The translations under genes and the position numbers were made by a program. The notes beneath the pieces are model-generated. The model ran no database searches and was not told the origin of the DNA. It saw only the letters and a program-made list of their open reading frames with translations. From Nakataea oryzae (Eukaryota; Ascomycota; Sordariomycetes; Magnaporthales; Magnaporthaceae), in the NCBI GenBank assembly GCA_003049435.1, contig PYSQ01000024.1:1-64000 (forward strand): 64,000 nt of DNA, given 5' to 3'. Positions within the stretch are counted from its first letter, which is position 1; the number at the start of each line of letters is the position of its first letter. This document shows positions 51,112 through 60,678 of this stretch, in pieces.

Positions 51112-52860
51112 CTACTTGGCCCCCCTCCCCACTGCCGCCGATGCCCGCGATAGCTGTGCGTTGCGCGCCTGGTCCCAAGCCCGCCCGCCCGAGTTTTTCG
51201 CCCTGGCCTCCCGCTCATACTTCCTCCCTTCCTTTAGGTCCCGTGATTTCTCGCGGGGGTCGATGACAACAAGCTCCTCCTCGGCCTTTTTCCGATAGCT
51301 CAGGTCTTTCCCCAGCTTGTCGGCAGCGAAGCTGAGCGCGTGGGACATCCATCCTGCGTCATCGTCGTCGTCTTCCTGCTTCCCGCTCTCGACCTTGTCC
51401 CATGCCTTGCAGCTTTGGCAGTTGAGAATGAAGTGCAGGTCGCAAACCTCGCCCTCCTCGTCTGCTGCCGGCTGCCCATCCTGTGACTTCCTGTTGCCGG
51501 ATGCGTCTGCGTTACTCGTTTCTGGCCGTTGTGGTTCTCTAGCCGCTGGGGCTTCAACGAGCTTCGACTGAAAGGCCTTGAGCAGGTCCAGCGTCTTCTG
51601 CTCCTCGGATGCGTCCGTATTATTCGCGCCCGGTCTCCTCTTTCTCCCCCTCGTAGAAGTCTCAGGTATCATCTGTTCAAGCGCCGATTTCTTTTCCACT
51701 TGCACTGGCTCCGTGTGCACGGTTCGCCGCATCGAAGCCTTCAATGCCGCAATCTCTTCGTTTGCCTTCTCCAGGGCTGTTTTCTTTTTAGTCTCATGCT
51801 CCTCAGGTAAGTCGCTTGTGTACTTTGGTTGTACCCGCGGCGCGGTAGGCAGTCCCGAGGGGGGAGAGTTCTTCATCTGTTCTGGCTTCTTCTGGACATC
51901 CTGTGAAGGCGGCCCATCATCTGCCGAGGTGCTTTCCGGGGGCACAGCCTTCTCGGTCTCGACCTTGGCCTTCTTGACCTTCTTGGGCGGCGCCGCTGCC
52001 GTCTCATCGTGATCCACGTCCATGACGATTCTGGTGTCGAACTTTGGTTTTTTCGGGAGAGGAAACTCCTCTGCATCGCCTTCTTCATCCCCAAAACTCA
52101 GCAGCTGCTTCGCACCCTTTCTTTTCTTGGGCTTCTTGACTGGAGCTGGGGCTGGCTCAGTGCGCTTGGCTATGCGCTCCCTCTTTTTCATGTCATCAAA
52201 GGGGTTGACGAGGATCTCTGTCTTGAGGAGCTTGATAGCGTACAGGGGCCGCTCACCGCCCTCAACCAGTTCTGCCTCGCCCATTTTTGCCAGGTTGTAG
52301 ATGGTATCGCCGCTGCATACGGAGTTAGCTTTGCGCCGCCCCGAGACCAAGAGGTGGGTTTTGACAGAGAAGGATACTGACGCTATCCGCCCAAAAACGG
52401 TATTTTTGCCATTGAGCTCATCACACTTGTCGAAAGTAAAGAAGAACTGACTGCCGTTGGAGTCAGGGGTGCCATCATTGGCCATGCCAAGCAGGCCACG
52501 CCTGTTGAACTTGAGACGGCTATGGAATTCGTCCTTGAAGCCAACGCCCATTTCCCCTGCATTCTTTCCTCTCCGCTGGTCCATTGGCCAGGGCTCAAGA
52601 TCGCCCGAGAAGGCCCCGCCATCGTAGATGGACTCGCCACCGTTGCCGGTGCCTGTCGGGTCGCCGCCTTGGACGATGAAGCCGGGGATGAGGCGGTGGA
52701 AGACGGTGTTGTCGTAGTAGCCATCGAGGCAGTGCTGGAGGAAGTTCCTCGAAGTCAAGGGTGTTTGCTTAGCGAAAAGCTCGACCGACAGCTCGCCGAG
52801 GCTGGTGTGCAGGATGACTGAGGCCGTCGGCTGCGGCTCAGTGTTGTAGATGGCCGACAT
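51112..52860 (-). CDS. CWC27: Spliceosome-associated cyclophilin CWC27-like
   Basis: Exons 52860-52382 and 52312-51112 join in phase 2 across a 69-nt intron (GTCAGT...TGCAG) to 559 residues. The N-terminal cyclophilin domain starts MSAIYNTEPQPTASVILHTSLGELSVELF, with FHRLIPGFIVQGGDPTGTG, GLLGMANDGTPDSNGSQFFF and NTVFGRIAGDTIYNLAKM. A long charged, coiled-coil region follows and the end is GRKYEREARAKNSGGRAWDQ, all as in Cwc27. The active-site Trp of cyclophilin A is Glu here (CDELNGKNTVFG), the substitution known for the inactive CWC27 cyclophilins, so it probably binds rather than isomerises. CWC27 joins the activated spliceosome (Bact) and pairs with Cwc22. It is divergent from VMA2. Confidence 0.9.
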   Translation of the reverse strand: MSAIYNTEPQPTASVILHTSLGELSVELFAKQTPLTSRNFLQHCLDGYYDNTVFHRLIPGFIVQGGDPTGTGNGGESIYDGGAFSGDLEPWPMDQRRGKNAGEMGVGFKDEFHSRLKFNRRGLLGMANDGTPDSNGSQFFFTFDKCDELNGKNTVFGRIASVSFSVKTHLLVSGRRKANSVCSGDTIYNLAKMGEAELVEGGERPLYAIKLLKTEILVNPFDDMKKRERIAKRTEPAPAPVKKPKKRKGAKQLLSFGDEEGDAEEFPLPKKPKFDTRIVMDVDHDETAAAPPKKVKKAKVETEKAVPPESTSADDGPPSQDVQKKPEQMKNSPPSGLPTAPRVQPKYTSDLPEEHETKKKTALEKANEEIAALKASMRRTVHTEPVQVEKKSALEQMIPETSTRGRKRRPGANNTDASEEQKTLDLLKAFQSKLVEAPAAREPQRPETSNADASGNRKSQDGQPAADEEGEVCDLHFILNCQSCKAWDKVESGKQEDDDDDAGWMSHALSFAADKLGKDLSYRKKAEEELVVIDPREKSRDLKEGRKYEREARAKNSGGRAWDQARNAQLSRASAAVGRGAK

Positions 52861-53384
52861 AGTGGCGCGCGTTCGAATTGTCTCGAGCGGGAGAGCCTGA
52901 GATGGAGGACTGGCGTGGATATTGGTGGCGGCTGCGTAGGGCGGGCCTTGCCCGTCTGGCCTTCTTGGTCGGCGCGCGCGGGCTCGACTAGTTCATTCGG
53001 GTGATTCCCGTCGGTCGTCAGTCGCCAAGATGGCTCGCTCGCTGGTCGCTGGGGCTGGCAGTCGCGTCGGAGAGTCTCAGCGGAACCTGACTGCGCCAGG
53101 CAGGCCGTTTGCTTGGTCGAATTAGTGGGGCAGTGCGGATGATGTCACGTCATGTGATTGGTCCGTCCTTCGGGGCAGCTGAGGAGCTCCATCGACGACA
53201 ACTCAAGCGCGGCGGGCCAAGCTCGGGAAGCCGCAGCTCGACGACACCGACCACCGCCCTCTTCAGCAATCCGCTTATCCCAACCACACATCCCGCGAGG
53301 CCTTCTGCAGCTGCTCCACGATCCTCTCGACCGGGCTGGACTCCGTCATAGTTTAAACTCCTGTGCGCGCGCATTTCGGGCACA
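52861..53384. promoter_or_regulatory. Divergent promoter between CWC27 and VMA2
   Basis: 524 bp with no gene. It must contain both promoters. No specific site is recognised beyond pyrimidine-rich leader sequence before 53385. Confidence 0.45.
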
Positions 53385-55246
53385 ATGGCGGACCCGCGAG
53401 AGTCGTCGTCTTACTCAGTTTTGCCGAGGATCAAGTACAACACCATCGGTGGTGTTAACGGCCCTCTGGTCATCCTCGACAATGTATGCCGCAGCGCGCT
53501 GCCTCCCCTGTCTATCATCTCTGCCGTCACTGACACCGGCCCTAGGTCAAAAACCCTAGCTACAACGAAATCGTCTCGCTCACTCTCCCTGATGGCACCG
53601 TCAGGTCGGGCCAGGTGCTCGAGGCCCGAGGTGAGGAGCTGTCTGCCCAGCCAGCCCGGGCATATCCTGATGTCTCTAGCCGTTCGTGGCCGCCTTGCTG
53701 ACATGTAGCTCCTGTCAGGATCCCGCGCCGTCGTGCAAGTCTTCGAGGGCACTTCCGGCATCGATGTCAAGAAGACAAAAGTTGAGTTCTCGGGCGAGAA
53801 CATGAAGCTTGGTGTTTCCGAGGACATGATGGGTCGTATTTTCGACGGTTCCGGTCGTCCCATTGATAAGGGCCCCAAGGTTCTTGCCGAGGACTACCTG
53901 GACATTAACGGCCAGCCCATCAACCCCTACTCTCGAGTGAGTCGGTTCCGTTCGAGTCCCTGCGTTCACATAGTGCCTCGCCTGGTGTCTAACAGCAGCT
54001 GTCATTTTACGTAGGTGTATCCAGAGGAGATGATCTCGACCGGTATCTCCACCATCGACACCATGAACTCCATCGCCCGCGGACAGAAGATCCCCATCTT
54101 CTCGGCCGCCGGTCTACCACACAACGAGATCGCCGCCCAGATCTGTCGGCAGGCTGGCCTGGTCCAGCGCGAGGGCATTACCAGCAAGGGCGTCCATGAC
54201 GGTCACGAGGAGAACTTCTCCATCGTCTTTGCCGCTATGGGTGTTAACCTGGAAACCGCCCGGTTCTTCACGCGCGACTTTGAGGAGAATGGCAGTCTGG
54301 AGCGCACAACCCTGTTCCTGAACCTCGCCAACGATCCAACGTATGTAGACGGCAGGCATCCGAAGCCTTCGATTATGATGATGATGATGATGATGATAGT
54401 TCTCGCGTGCACCGTCTTGGGCCGAATTGCGCTGACTCCTTGGAATACCACAGGATCGAGCGTATTATCACTCCCCGATTGGCCCTCACCACAGCCGAGT
54501 ACTACGCCTACCAGCTCGAGAAGCACGTTCTGGTCATTCTCACGGACCTGTCGGCGTACTGCGATGCTCTGCGTGAGGTTTCGGCGGCGCGTGAGGAAGT
54601 GCCGGGCCGTCGTGGTTTCCCCGGTTACATGTACACGGATCTGTCCACCATCTACGAGCGCGCCGGTCGTGTCGAGGGTCGCAACGGATCGATCACGCAG
54701 ATTCCCATTCTGACCATGCCCAACGACGACATCACGCACCCGATTCCTGATCTGACTGGGTACATTACCGAGGGCCAGATCTTTGTCGACCGAGGCCTGT
54801 ACAACCGCGGTATCTACCCGCCCATCAACGTTCTGCCGTCGCTTTCGCGGCTGATGAAGTCGGCCATCGGCGAGGGCATGACGCGCAAGGACCATGGCGA
54901 TGTGTCGAACCAGCTGTATGCCAAGTATGCTATTGGACGTGATGCAGCGGCCATGAAGGCGGTCGTGGGCGAGGAGGCGCTGTCGGCCGAAGACAAGCTC
55001 TCGCTCGAGTTTCTGGACAAGTTCGAGCGCACATTTGTGACGCAAGGCCCCTACGAGTCGCGGACCATCTTCGAGTCACTGGACCTGGCCTGGTCGCTGC
55101 TGCGCATCTACCGCAAAGACATGCTCAACCGTATTCCCGCCAAGATCATCAACGAGTACTACCAGAGGACGGCGGACCGCAAGGGCAAGAGCAAGGCGCA
55201 CCCCGAGGACAGGGCGACGGAGGAAGAGAACCTGATTGACGCATAA
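53385..55246 (+). CDS. VMA2: V-type proton ATPase subunit B (VMA2)
   Basis: Five exons (53385-53483, 53546-53630, 53719-53936, 54015-54340, 54454-55246) join in frame to 506 residues. The junction phases are 0, 1, 0 and 2. The sequence is highly conserved: IKYNTIGGVNGPLVILDN, MLGRIFDGSGRP-like (MMGRIFDGSGRPIDKGPK), IPIFSAAGLPHNEIAAQICR, LEKHVLVILTDLSAYCDALR, PGYMYTDLSTIYERAGR. It is the non-catalytic nucleotide-binding subunit of the V1 sector, which alternates with subunit A in the hexamer and drives proton pumping into the vacuole. The usual length is about 515. Intron 4 carries an (ATG)7 microsatellite. The C-terminus is charged and variable, as in other fungi. Confidence 0.95.
54375..54395 (+). 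repeat. (ATG)7 microsatellite in VMA2 intron 4
   Basis: Seven tandem ATG units lie within the intron 54341-54453 and do not touch the splice sites. It is likely to vary in length between strains. Confidence 0.8.
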
Positions 55247-58125
55247 GACGGGTCTCTTCTGGGTCTGGCGGTCTCCTAATCTTGTTTCTGCAATTTCAGT
55301 TGCTAGTTAGGTAGGTGTAGGTACCCAAGTACTTCGGTATCTTGTACGCTGTGGAATTCCGGGGATTTCTTCTCTTTTTATTTTTGTTTTGCCTAGCTTC
55401 GGGTGCTTCCCGCAGGGTTACAAGACGGGAAGCAGAGGCCCTCGAGGATCTTTGTTTGGTGATCTGTCGACGACGCTACCGCCGGAATGGAAGTCGTTGC
55501 ATGGTTGCCATGGTCGCCCTTGGTTTGGCTATGACTTTCCCCCATTTTTGGTTGCCAGACTCGAGGCGAGCGGAGGCTTTCTACCGTGGGTTGGGGCTGG
55601 TGTAAATTGGAAAAGTCATTGTAAAGCGACTGAGGCTCCCTCGAAGGGTTTGCAAGGATATCGCATCAACGTCTGTTGATCTTGTCGCTCTGCTCCGAGA
55701 GCTCAGCGGCTGCCCTCGATAGAGAGATGCATCGGATTTCTGGATATGCCTCGTCCAAACGACGGTCGTATCGGACATGGCGGCCTACCAACGATGTCGT
55801 CTCCAACACGCGCACAGCGGAACATGGCGTCGACGTCGACTCGGCAACAGGTGTGCCGAGCACTGGACACGGGCAAAATCGAACTGCACCCCGCATCGCG
55901 TGGCTGTACTCCAAAAGAAGCTGCTGCCAAATTGCTCACGCCCACTACCCGAGTAGTCAGCAAACCCCCCTGGATCACCCGTGCAACAACCCCGCATTCT
56001 GGCCGGCACACGGGGAGTATTTGCCAGAAGAAGCATTGGGGGTTGGGGCCGGGGGCTGGGTCTCTCCTTGCGAGATGGCTGCTGCCGCGCCAATCACCAG
56101 TCAGCCTGCTGCGAAGCGACGAGTCCCGCAGCTGCACGAGTTCTGGGCATGATGGATCGGGCCTTTTCCCCCAACGTCATTCGATCCCAATGCATGTCGT
56201 TTTCACGTCATGTTTGTTTTTCCATACGCCGACTATGCAGGCAGAATGCGAGAATACCCCAGCTACAGACCCCTTGATGGATGCCATTGCCGTTTTTCTT
56301 TTCTTGTTTCCCCCCATTCACGCTATCCTAGCGCATTTAACCGACTCGCCGACATAGGCGGACTTTTGTGCGTCCGTGATCCCTCGGCAGTGATGGCGGT
56401 GCTGTGCTCTCTCATGCTTACCTGCCTACAGTCAAGGGACAAAAGTATCGAACGAAATTTGTATGGCCTCCACACCAAAATTTCGTAGATACTTTTGTCC
56501 CCCCACTGTACCTACCTAGGTATTTGACTTGCGGTGCAACCTCGGTCCTAGAGAGCGGCGGATTCGACCTGAGAGTGCTGCCTTTCTCCCTGTCGTTCCC
56601 CACTTTTCGCATTGGTCGTTCGATCTCACCGCACAAACGAGCCCAGACCGTTTGGCCCGAAAACCAAGGGTTCCCTCCCTCATCTCCTCCATCTCCTCTC
56701 CTTCGACCTGGCGCTCATGCAGCTCGACGCGGGTTCGGCGAGCCCGTGCCGTGCGGGCAGAACTCTGAGTAGATCGCATATTCATCCCCAACGCGGCTTG
56801 AATACCGACATTCGCATACTCCAAAGCTCACTGAACGGCTTCCCTGCCCCATCACATAACCTCCCCTGGTTTCCCCAGCCACCTTTGGAATGATTGCTAC
56901 GCCTGACAAGGCGTATCAAAGGCACGGACGCCTCTGAGCGGAATCAGGTGAAAATCGTGATGATGATTCTCCTCTCGTCAGTCCGTCACAGACTGCCGAG
57001 TGGAGTCTAATCTATCTGCTACTTCTCCATGTGGTCACGTGCTTGTACACGTGCCTACCAATCCTTGTCAGGGGCCTCTGGCAGGTCCTGGGACCTGTCA
57101 ATGATGCTCCACCTAGGCCGGAACCCTCATCTTCCCCAATCCCCACGGGGAAAGAGTGCCCCGGATACCATGCCCCAGTAGGATATCGCCTTGTTTGTAC
57201 CAAGCGAACAACACAGCCGAATGCTTATCTGATGGGCACGGACAAGCTGTGAGAGGCAAATCAGCCTCGACGCATGGTACATGCGCTGCTACTTCTGATC
57301 TCGGGGAACATAAAACCAAAGGAGAACAAACCAAGCAGTAAGGAGGGGGACAAAAAAAGAGGAGGAAGAAAAAAAAGGACCCCACCGTCTTCACATATTC
57401 TTCCCTTGCCTATTATTTCTTTCTTCCCCTACATACCACCCCTCGCTAGGTTCAAGTAGAATCTGTCCAAGCCTATAGCTATTGGTCAATTCCGAATCTC
57501 CATCCAATGCACAAATGCTACCTACCCAAGCATCTTGCTGTCACCTGCCATCACTGGATGCATGCCCTCCCGTGACAGGCCAACAACGGGTGGGGTGGAG
57601 GACCAAGTGCGTCGCTCCATTTCCACCTAGGCTGGTTGTTATTGGGGTAAATTCAAAGCCTGCCCGCTTTCCAGCCCTCCCCTTGCCACCTGCTCACCCC
57701 GGTCCCTGCCTCTACCAACAGTCCGGCTCAAATCGCCGGGAGCTTGTAGGCGATCTCCACCCCATGCTTCGCTACCTGGCTACCACGTCGGTGTGCGTTG
57801 TGGGCGAGGAAGCCGTTCTGTGCCGGATGAGGAGTAGGACGGGGAGGGTGCGGGTGACAATGAGTCGCAATCTGGGCAGGAACGTAATAACGCTCTGGCG
57901 TTGCCGTACCTGCATAACACATATAGCTAGCTGACTCTGGCTATAAAGCTGCCGTCCCAACCTCGGTTCCCTTACTCGCCTGGAATTGGGTTTTTGTTTC
58001 GGTCGTCGTCCGTTCCCCGTCTCTGCTCCCCGTCTCCCCTCCAGGCCCAAAAGGTCTTCCCAGATAGATATCTCTCTATCCAGATACCTGGCGCGCTCCC
58101 TCGTCCATCTGTCTGTCGAGCAATC
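55247..58125. other. Gene-poor region containing a MITE
   Basis: 2.9 kb between VMA2 and the aldose epimerase gene. It holds an 80-bp palindromic MITE (56429-56508). A 203-codon frame at 55746-56357 shows no domain and is not called. AGGT/ACCT-type repeats occur at about 55311-55325 and 56510-56522. Confidence 0.5.
56429..56508. mobile_element. Palindromic MITE of Tc1/mariner type, 80 bp
   Basis: The 80 bp are two facing terminal inverted repeats of about 40 bp with almost no internal sequence. The left end begins CAGTCAAGGGACAAAAGTAT. The right end, read on the other strand, begins CAGTGGGGGGACAAAAGTAT. Both continue ACGAAATTT. The ends start with CAGT and the element is flanked by TA on each side (56427-56428 and 56509-56510), the target duplication of Tc1/mariner elements. 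It has no coding capacity and would need a transposase from elsewhere. The arms have diverged at several positions, so it is not a new insertion. Confidence 0.78.
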
Positions 58126-59343
58126 ATGAGGCATTCTCTTCTCTCCCTGGGCGCCTGCCTGCTGCCCCTCTGCTCGGCCCAGGCCGCACAAGGCAGCGGC
58201 AACGCGACGAAGCCGCTGCCCGACGCCGATGGGAAGTACTGGATCTACGGCGAGGGCATCTCGGCCGCGTTTGTGCCGTATGGCGCCTCGGTGGCCAACG
58301 TGTTCGTCAACGATCGCTATGGCATCCGTCGGGACATCGTGACGGGCTTTGACAACGCCACGGCCTTCACCGAGGACAAGAAGCACGACCACTTTGGCGG
58401 CGTGCCGGGCCGGTACGCCAATCGCATCAAGAACAGCACCTTTGAGATTGACGGGGAGACATTCCACATCCTGCCCAACGAGCACAAGACGCCCGAGCAC
58501 CCAGACGGGCTCAACACGCTCCACGGCGGTCCCAATGGGTGGGACTGGCGCAACTTCACTGTTGTGTCGCACAGCAACGACAGCATCACCTTCTCCATTG
58601 TCGACCCCGACGGCGAGCAAGGGTTCCCCGGCGAGGTCGTGTCTTACGTGACGTACACGCTGGGCAAGATGACGTGGGACTTCAAAATCGTCGCCATCTC
58701 GACCACCAAGAAGACGCCCATCATGCTGACCAGCCACACCTATTGGAATCTGGATGGCTTCTCCAACAACGAGACCAACAAAATCTACAACCACACCTTC
58801 CACGTCCCCAACGGCGGCCAGCGCGTCGACGTTGACAACATCCTCATCCCGACTGGTGACATCCTTGCCAACCAGAAGTACTCGGTCAACGACTTCTGGA
58901 GCGCGCCCAAGCAGATCGGCGCCAACTTCTCCAGCCCGGAGATGCTCGGCAACTGCGGCTTCAACTGCACCGGCTACGACAACTGCTGGATCGTTAACCG
59001 GGCGCAGAACGGCCCCTATGACTGGCGCAGCTCGGGCCCCGTGGCGTCTGTATGGTCGGACTGGTCCGGTATCAAGCTCGACATCTTCTCGGACCAGGAC
59101 GCGTTCCAGATGTACTCGTGCGGCGGCCAGGACGGCTCGATGCCGCTCAAGAAGACCCAGGGCATCAATGACAACCCCGATTTCCCACGCACAATCGCAA
59201 AAGATGGCTGCATCGTGCTCGAGGTCCAGGACTACATCGACGCCATCAACCAGCCTAGCTGGCAGCGCAGCAAGAAGCAGATCTTCGGCCCCGGCGATGA
59301 CCCGTATGTCCTCCAGGCCAGCTACAAGTTCAGCCACGTCTAA
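58126..59343 (+). CDS. Secreted aldose 1-epimerase (mutarotase)
   Basis: One exon of 405 residues. MRHSLLSLGACLLPLCSAQA is a clear signal peptide. The GalM-like beta-sandwich follows: GRYANRI, LHGGPNGWDWRNF, TSHTYWNL (catalytic His region), SDWSGIKLDIFSDQDAFQMY, and GCIVLEVQDYIDAINQP with the candidate catalytic Glu. There are many N-glycosylation sequons (NAT, NST, NFT, NDS, NET). The enzyme interconverts alpha and beta anomers of hexoses, mostly galactose or glucose. Its extracellular placement suggests it helps use sugars released from polysaccharides. Length and motifs are normal. Confidence 0.88.
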   Translation: MRHSLLSLGACLLPLCSAQAAQGSGNATKPLPDADGKYWIYGEGISAAFVPYGASVANVFVNDRYGIRRDIVTGFDNATAFTEDKKHDHFGGVPGRYANRIKNSTFEIDGETFHILPNEHKTPEHPDGLNTLHGGPNGWDWRNFTVVSHSNDSITFSIVDPDGEQGFPGEVVSYVTYTLGKMTWDFKIVAISTTKKTPIMLTSHTYWNLDGFSNNETNKIYNHTFHVPNGGQRVDVDNILIPTGDILANQKYSVNDFWSAPKQIGANFSSPEMLGNCGFNCTGYDNCWIVNRAQNGPYDWRSSGPVASVWSDWSGIKLDIFSDQDAFQMYSCGGQDGSMPLKKTQGINDNPDFPRTIAKDGCIVLEVQDYIDAINQPSWQRSKKQIFGPGDDPYVLQASYKFSHV

Positions 59344-59863
59344 GCCCCCAGGGATATGTCGGGAAATGGACACTGTGAGGTATAAAGGGGAAACGCGAAA
59401 ATGAAAAGGACAATTAAATACGGCAAACAGGGCGGATTGTGTTGATCTGCCATGAAGGAGACGGCATGACTGCCATGCGTATGATTGATTGTACATATCC
59501 GATATAATGAGTAATTAATCATTTGAAATCCAATTCTTGGATAACTTTTGTTTGAGGCTTGACATTTGCGCATACTTTTTTTTCTTCTCTTCTTTCTTCC
59601 TTCTTTTTCTTTCTCTTCCTCGCTTCATATCAGATGCTGATTTTTTTCTATTTTTTTTTCCTATGGGGGGTCTTGATGAATTTTACCCCAAGCTTCAATA
59701 ATCCTTGTCCCGCAATTCCAGCTGCCGCCCTGTCGGCCACTCAACCCCGACCGACTTGCAATTTCCATGAGCTGTATACTAGCCTAGGCCGTTGTCCCTC
59801 TCATCAACGCACAGCCCAAAGCCCTCGTCCTCCACGCCAAGCGCAGCCGACAAGACGTGCGCC
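59344..59863. other. Intergenic region
   Basis: 3' flank of the epimerase gene and leader of CTF8; long T-rich blocks at 59.57-59.66 kb. No gene seen. Confidence 0.5.
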
Positions 59864-60343
59864 ATGTCAGCATCAACAGTAGCGCTCTACCCGCCACAGC
59901 GCCAGCCCTCGTCGCACGCAGCCCTGCAGAACCCGCTGCCGCCCGTTTTGCACACCCCGTCGGGGCTCGCGCTGCTCGAGCTGCAGGGGACCATCAACAC
60001 GGGCGAGGAGGAAGGCGGCTCGTCGTCGTCGTCGTCGGCGACCCCTTCGGCGTCGGCGCTGACTCGGGTCGGCCGTCTCGACTTCCCCGAGTACGTGCCG
60101 GGCAAGTCCGAAGACGGCGGCGCCTGGATGAAGCGCGTGTATCTCTACGTCGGCGTCAACCAGCGCCTGACGGGCGAGATCAAGAAGCTGCCCCGCCCCG
60201 TCGCCGTCATCCGTCGCAGGAGGGACAACGAGGGGCCGGGCGATGGCGCGGGCGCGGACGGCGCGCTCGAGGTGGTCGAGATTATCCGCTACAAGCTAGT
60301 GTTCTCGCAGCGGCCCGAGCCGATTGGAGTTCCGGCTGGGTGA
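59864..60343 (+). CDS. CTF8: Chromosome transmission fidelity protein 8 (CTF8)
   Basis: A single frame of 159 residues. Conserved CTF8 blocks are visible: SGLALLELQGTIN near residue 32, RVGRLDFPEY near 68, VYLYVGVNQRLTGEIKKLPR-like sequence near 92-112, and VVEIIRYKLVFSQRPEPI at the end. With Ctf18 and Dcc1 it forms the alternative clamp loader used in sister-chromatid cohesion and replication-fork control. A Ser-rich insert (SSSSSSATPSAS) lies between the first two blocks. The stop overlaps a possible donor (GG|GTGAGG at 60340) with an acceptor CCTAG near 60438, which would add a short variable tail. Confidence 0.82.
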   Translation: MSASTVALYPPQRQPSSHAALQNPLPPVLHTPSGLALLELQGTINTGEEEGGSSSSSSATPSASALTRVGRLDFPEYVPGKSEDGGAWMKRVYLYVGVNQRLTGEIKKLPRPVAVIRRRRDNEGPGDGAGADGALEVVEIIRYKLVFSQRPEPIGVPAG

Positions 60344-60678
60344 GGCTGGTCAAGTGCGCGTGTGCTCTCCCCGCTACCTTGCTTTTATCCGTTTTTTTCT
60401 CTCTTTTTCTCTTTTTCTCTTTTCCGGCATTCTTCCTAGAGCCGGTCCCCGTGGAAGCGGTCCGGAACATGGGCGCTACGGCTAAGGAGTGGGCACAAGC
60501 AAAAGTATCACTTGGAACCAAAAAAAAGATCCCATTCCTACAATGACTGAATGGGACTCACCAGAGCCGTGCAGCGAAGACAGTGCAGCATACCCAGCGG
60601 GAGTGGCCTGGCGTCAAGTCGTAGCTTTTCTTTTCCTTTTGTGACTGTGTACGGGGCCAAACGATGAATATAAACACG
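60344..60678. other. Convergent intergenic region
   Basis: 335 bp between CTF8 (plus) and DPH1 (minus). T-rich at 60.38-60.42 kb. No gene seen. Confidence 0.55.

Noticed and set aside
53940..53975. tRNA B-box-like GTTCGAGTCC
   Set aside because: It lies in VMA2 intron 3 and no A box or cloverleaf can be formed around it.
55746..56357. 203-codon plus-strand frame near the MITE
   Set aside because: No domain or homology that I recognise, and overlapping frames are equally open.
57772..59496. 574-codon minus-strand open frame
   Set aside because: It is the antisense of the aldose epimerase gene; GC-rich third codon positions keep the opposite strand open. No domain.
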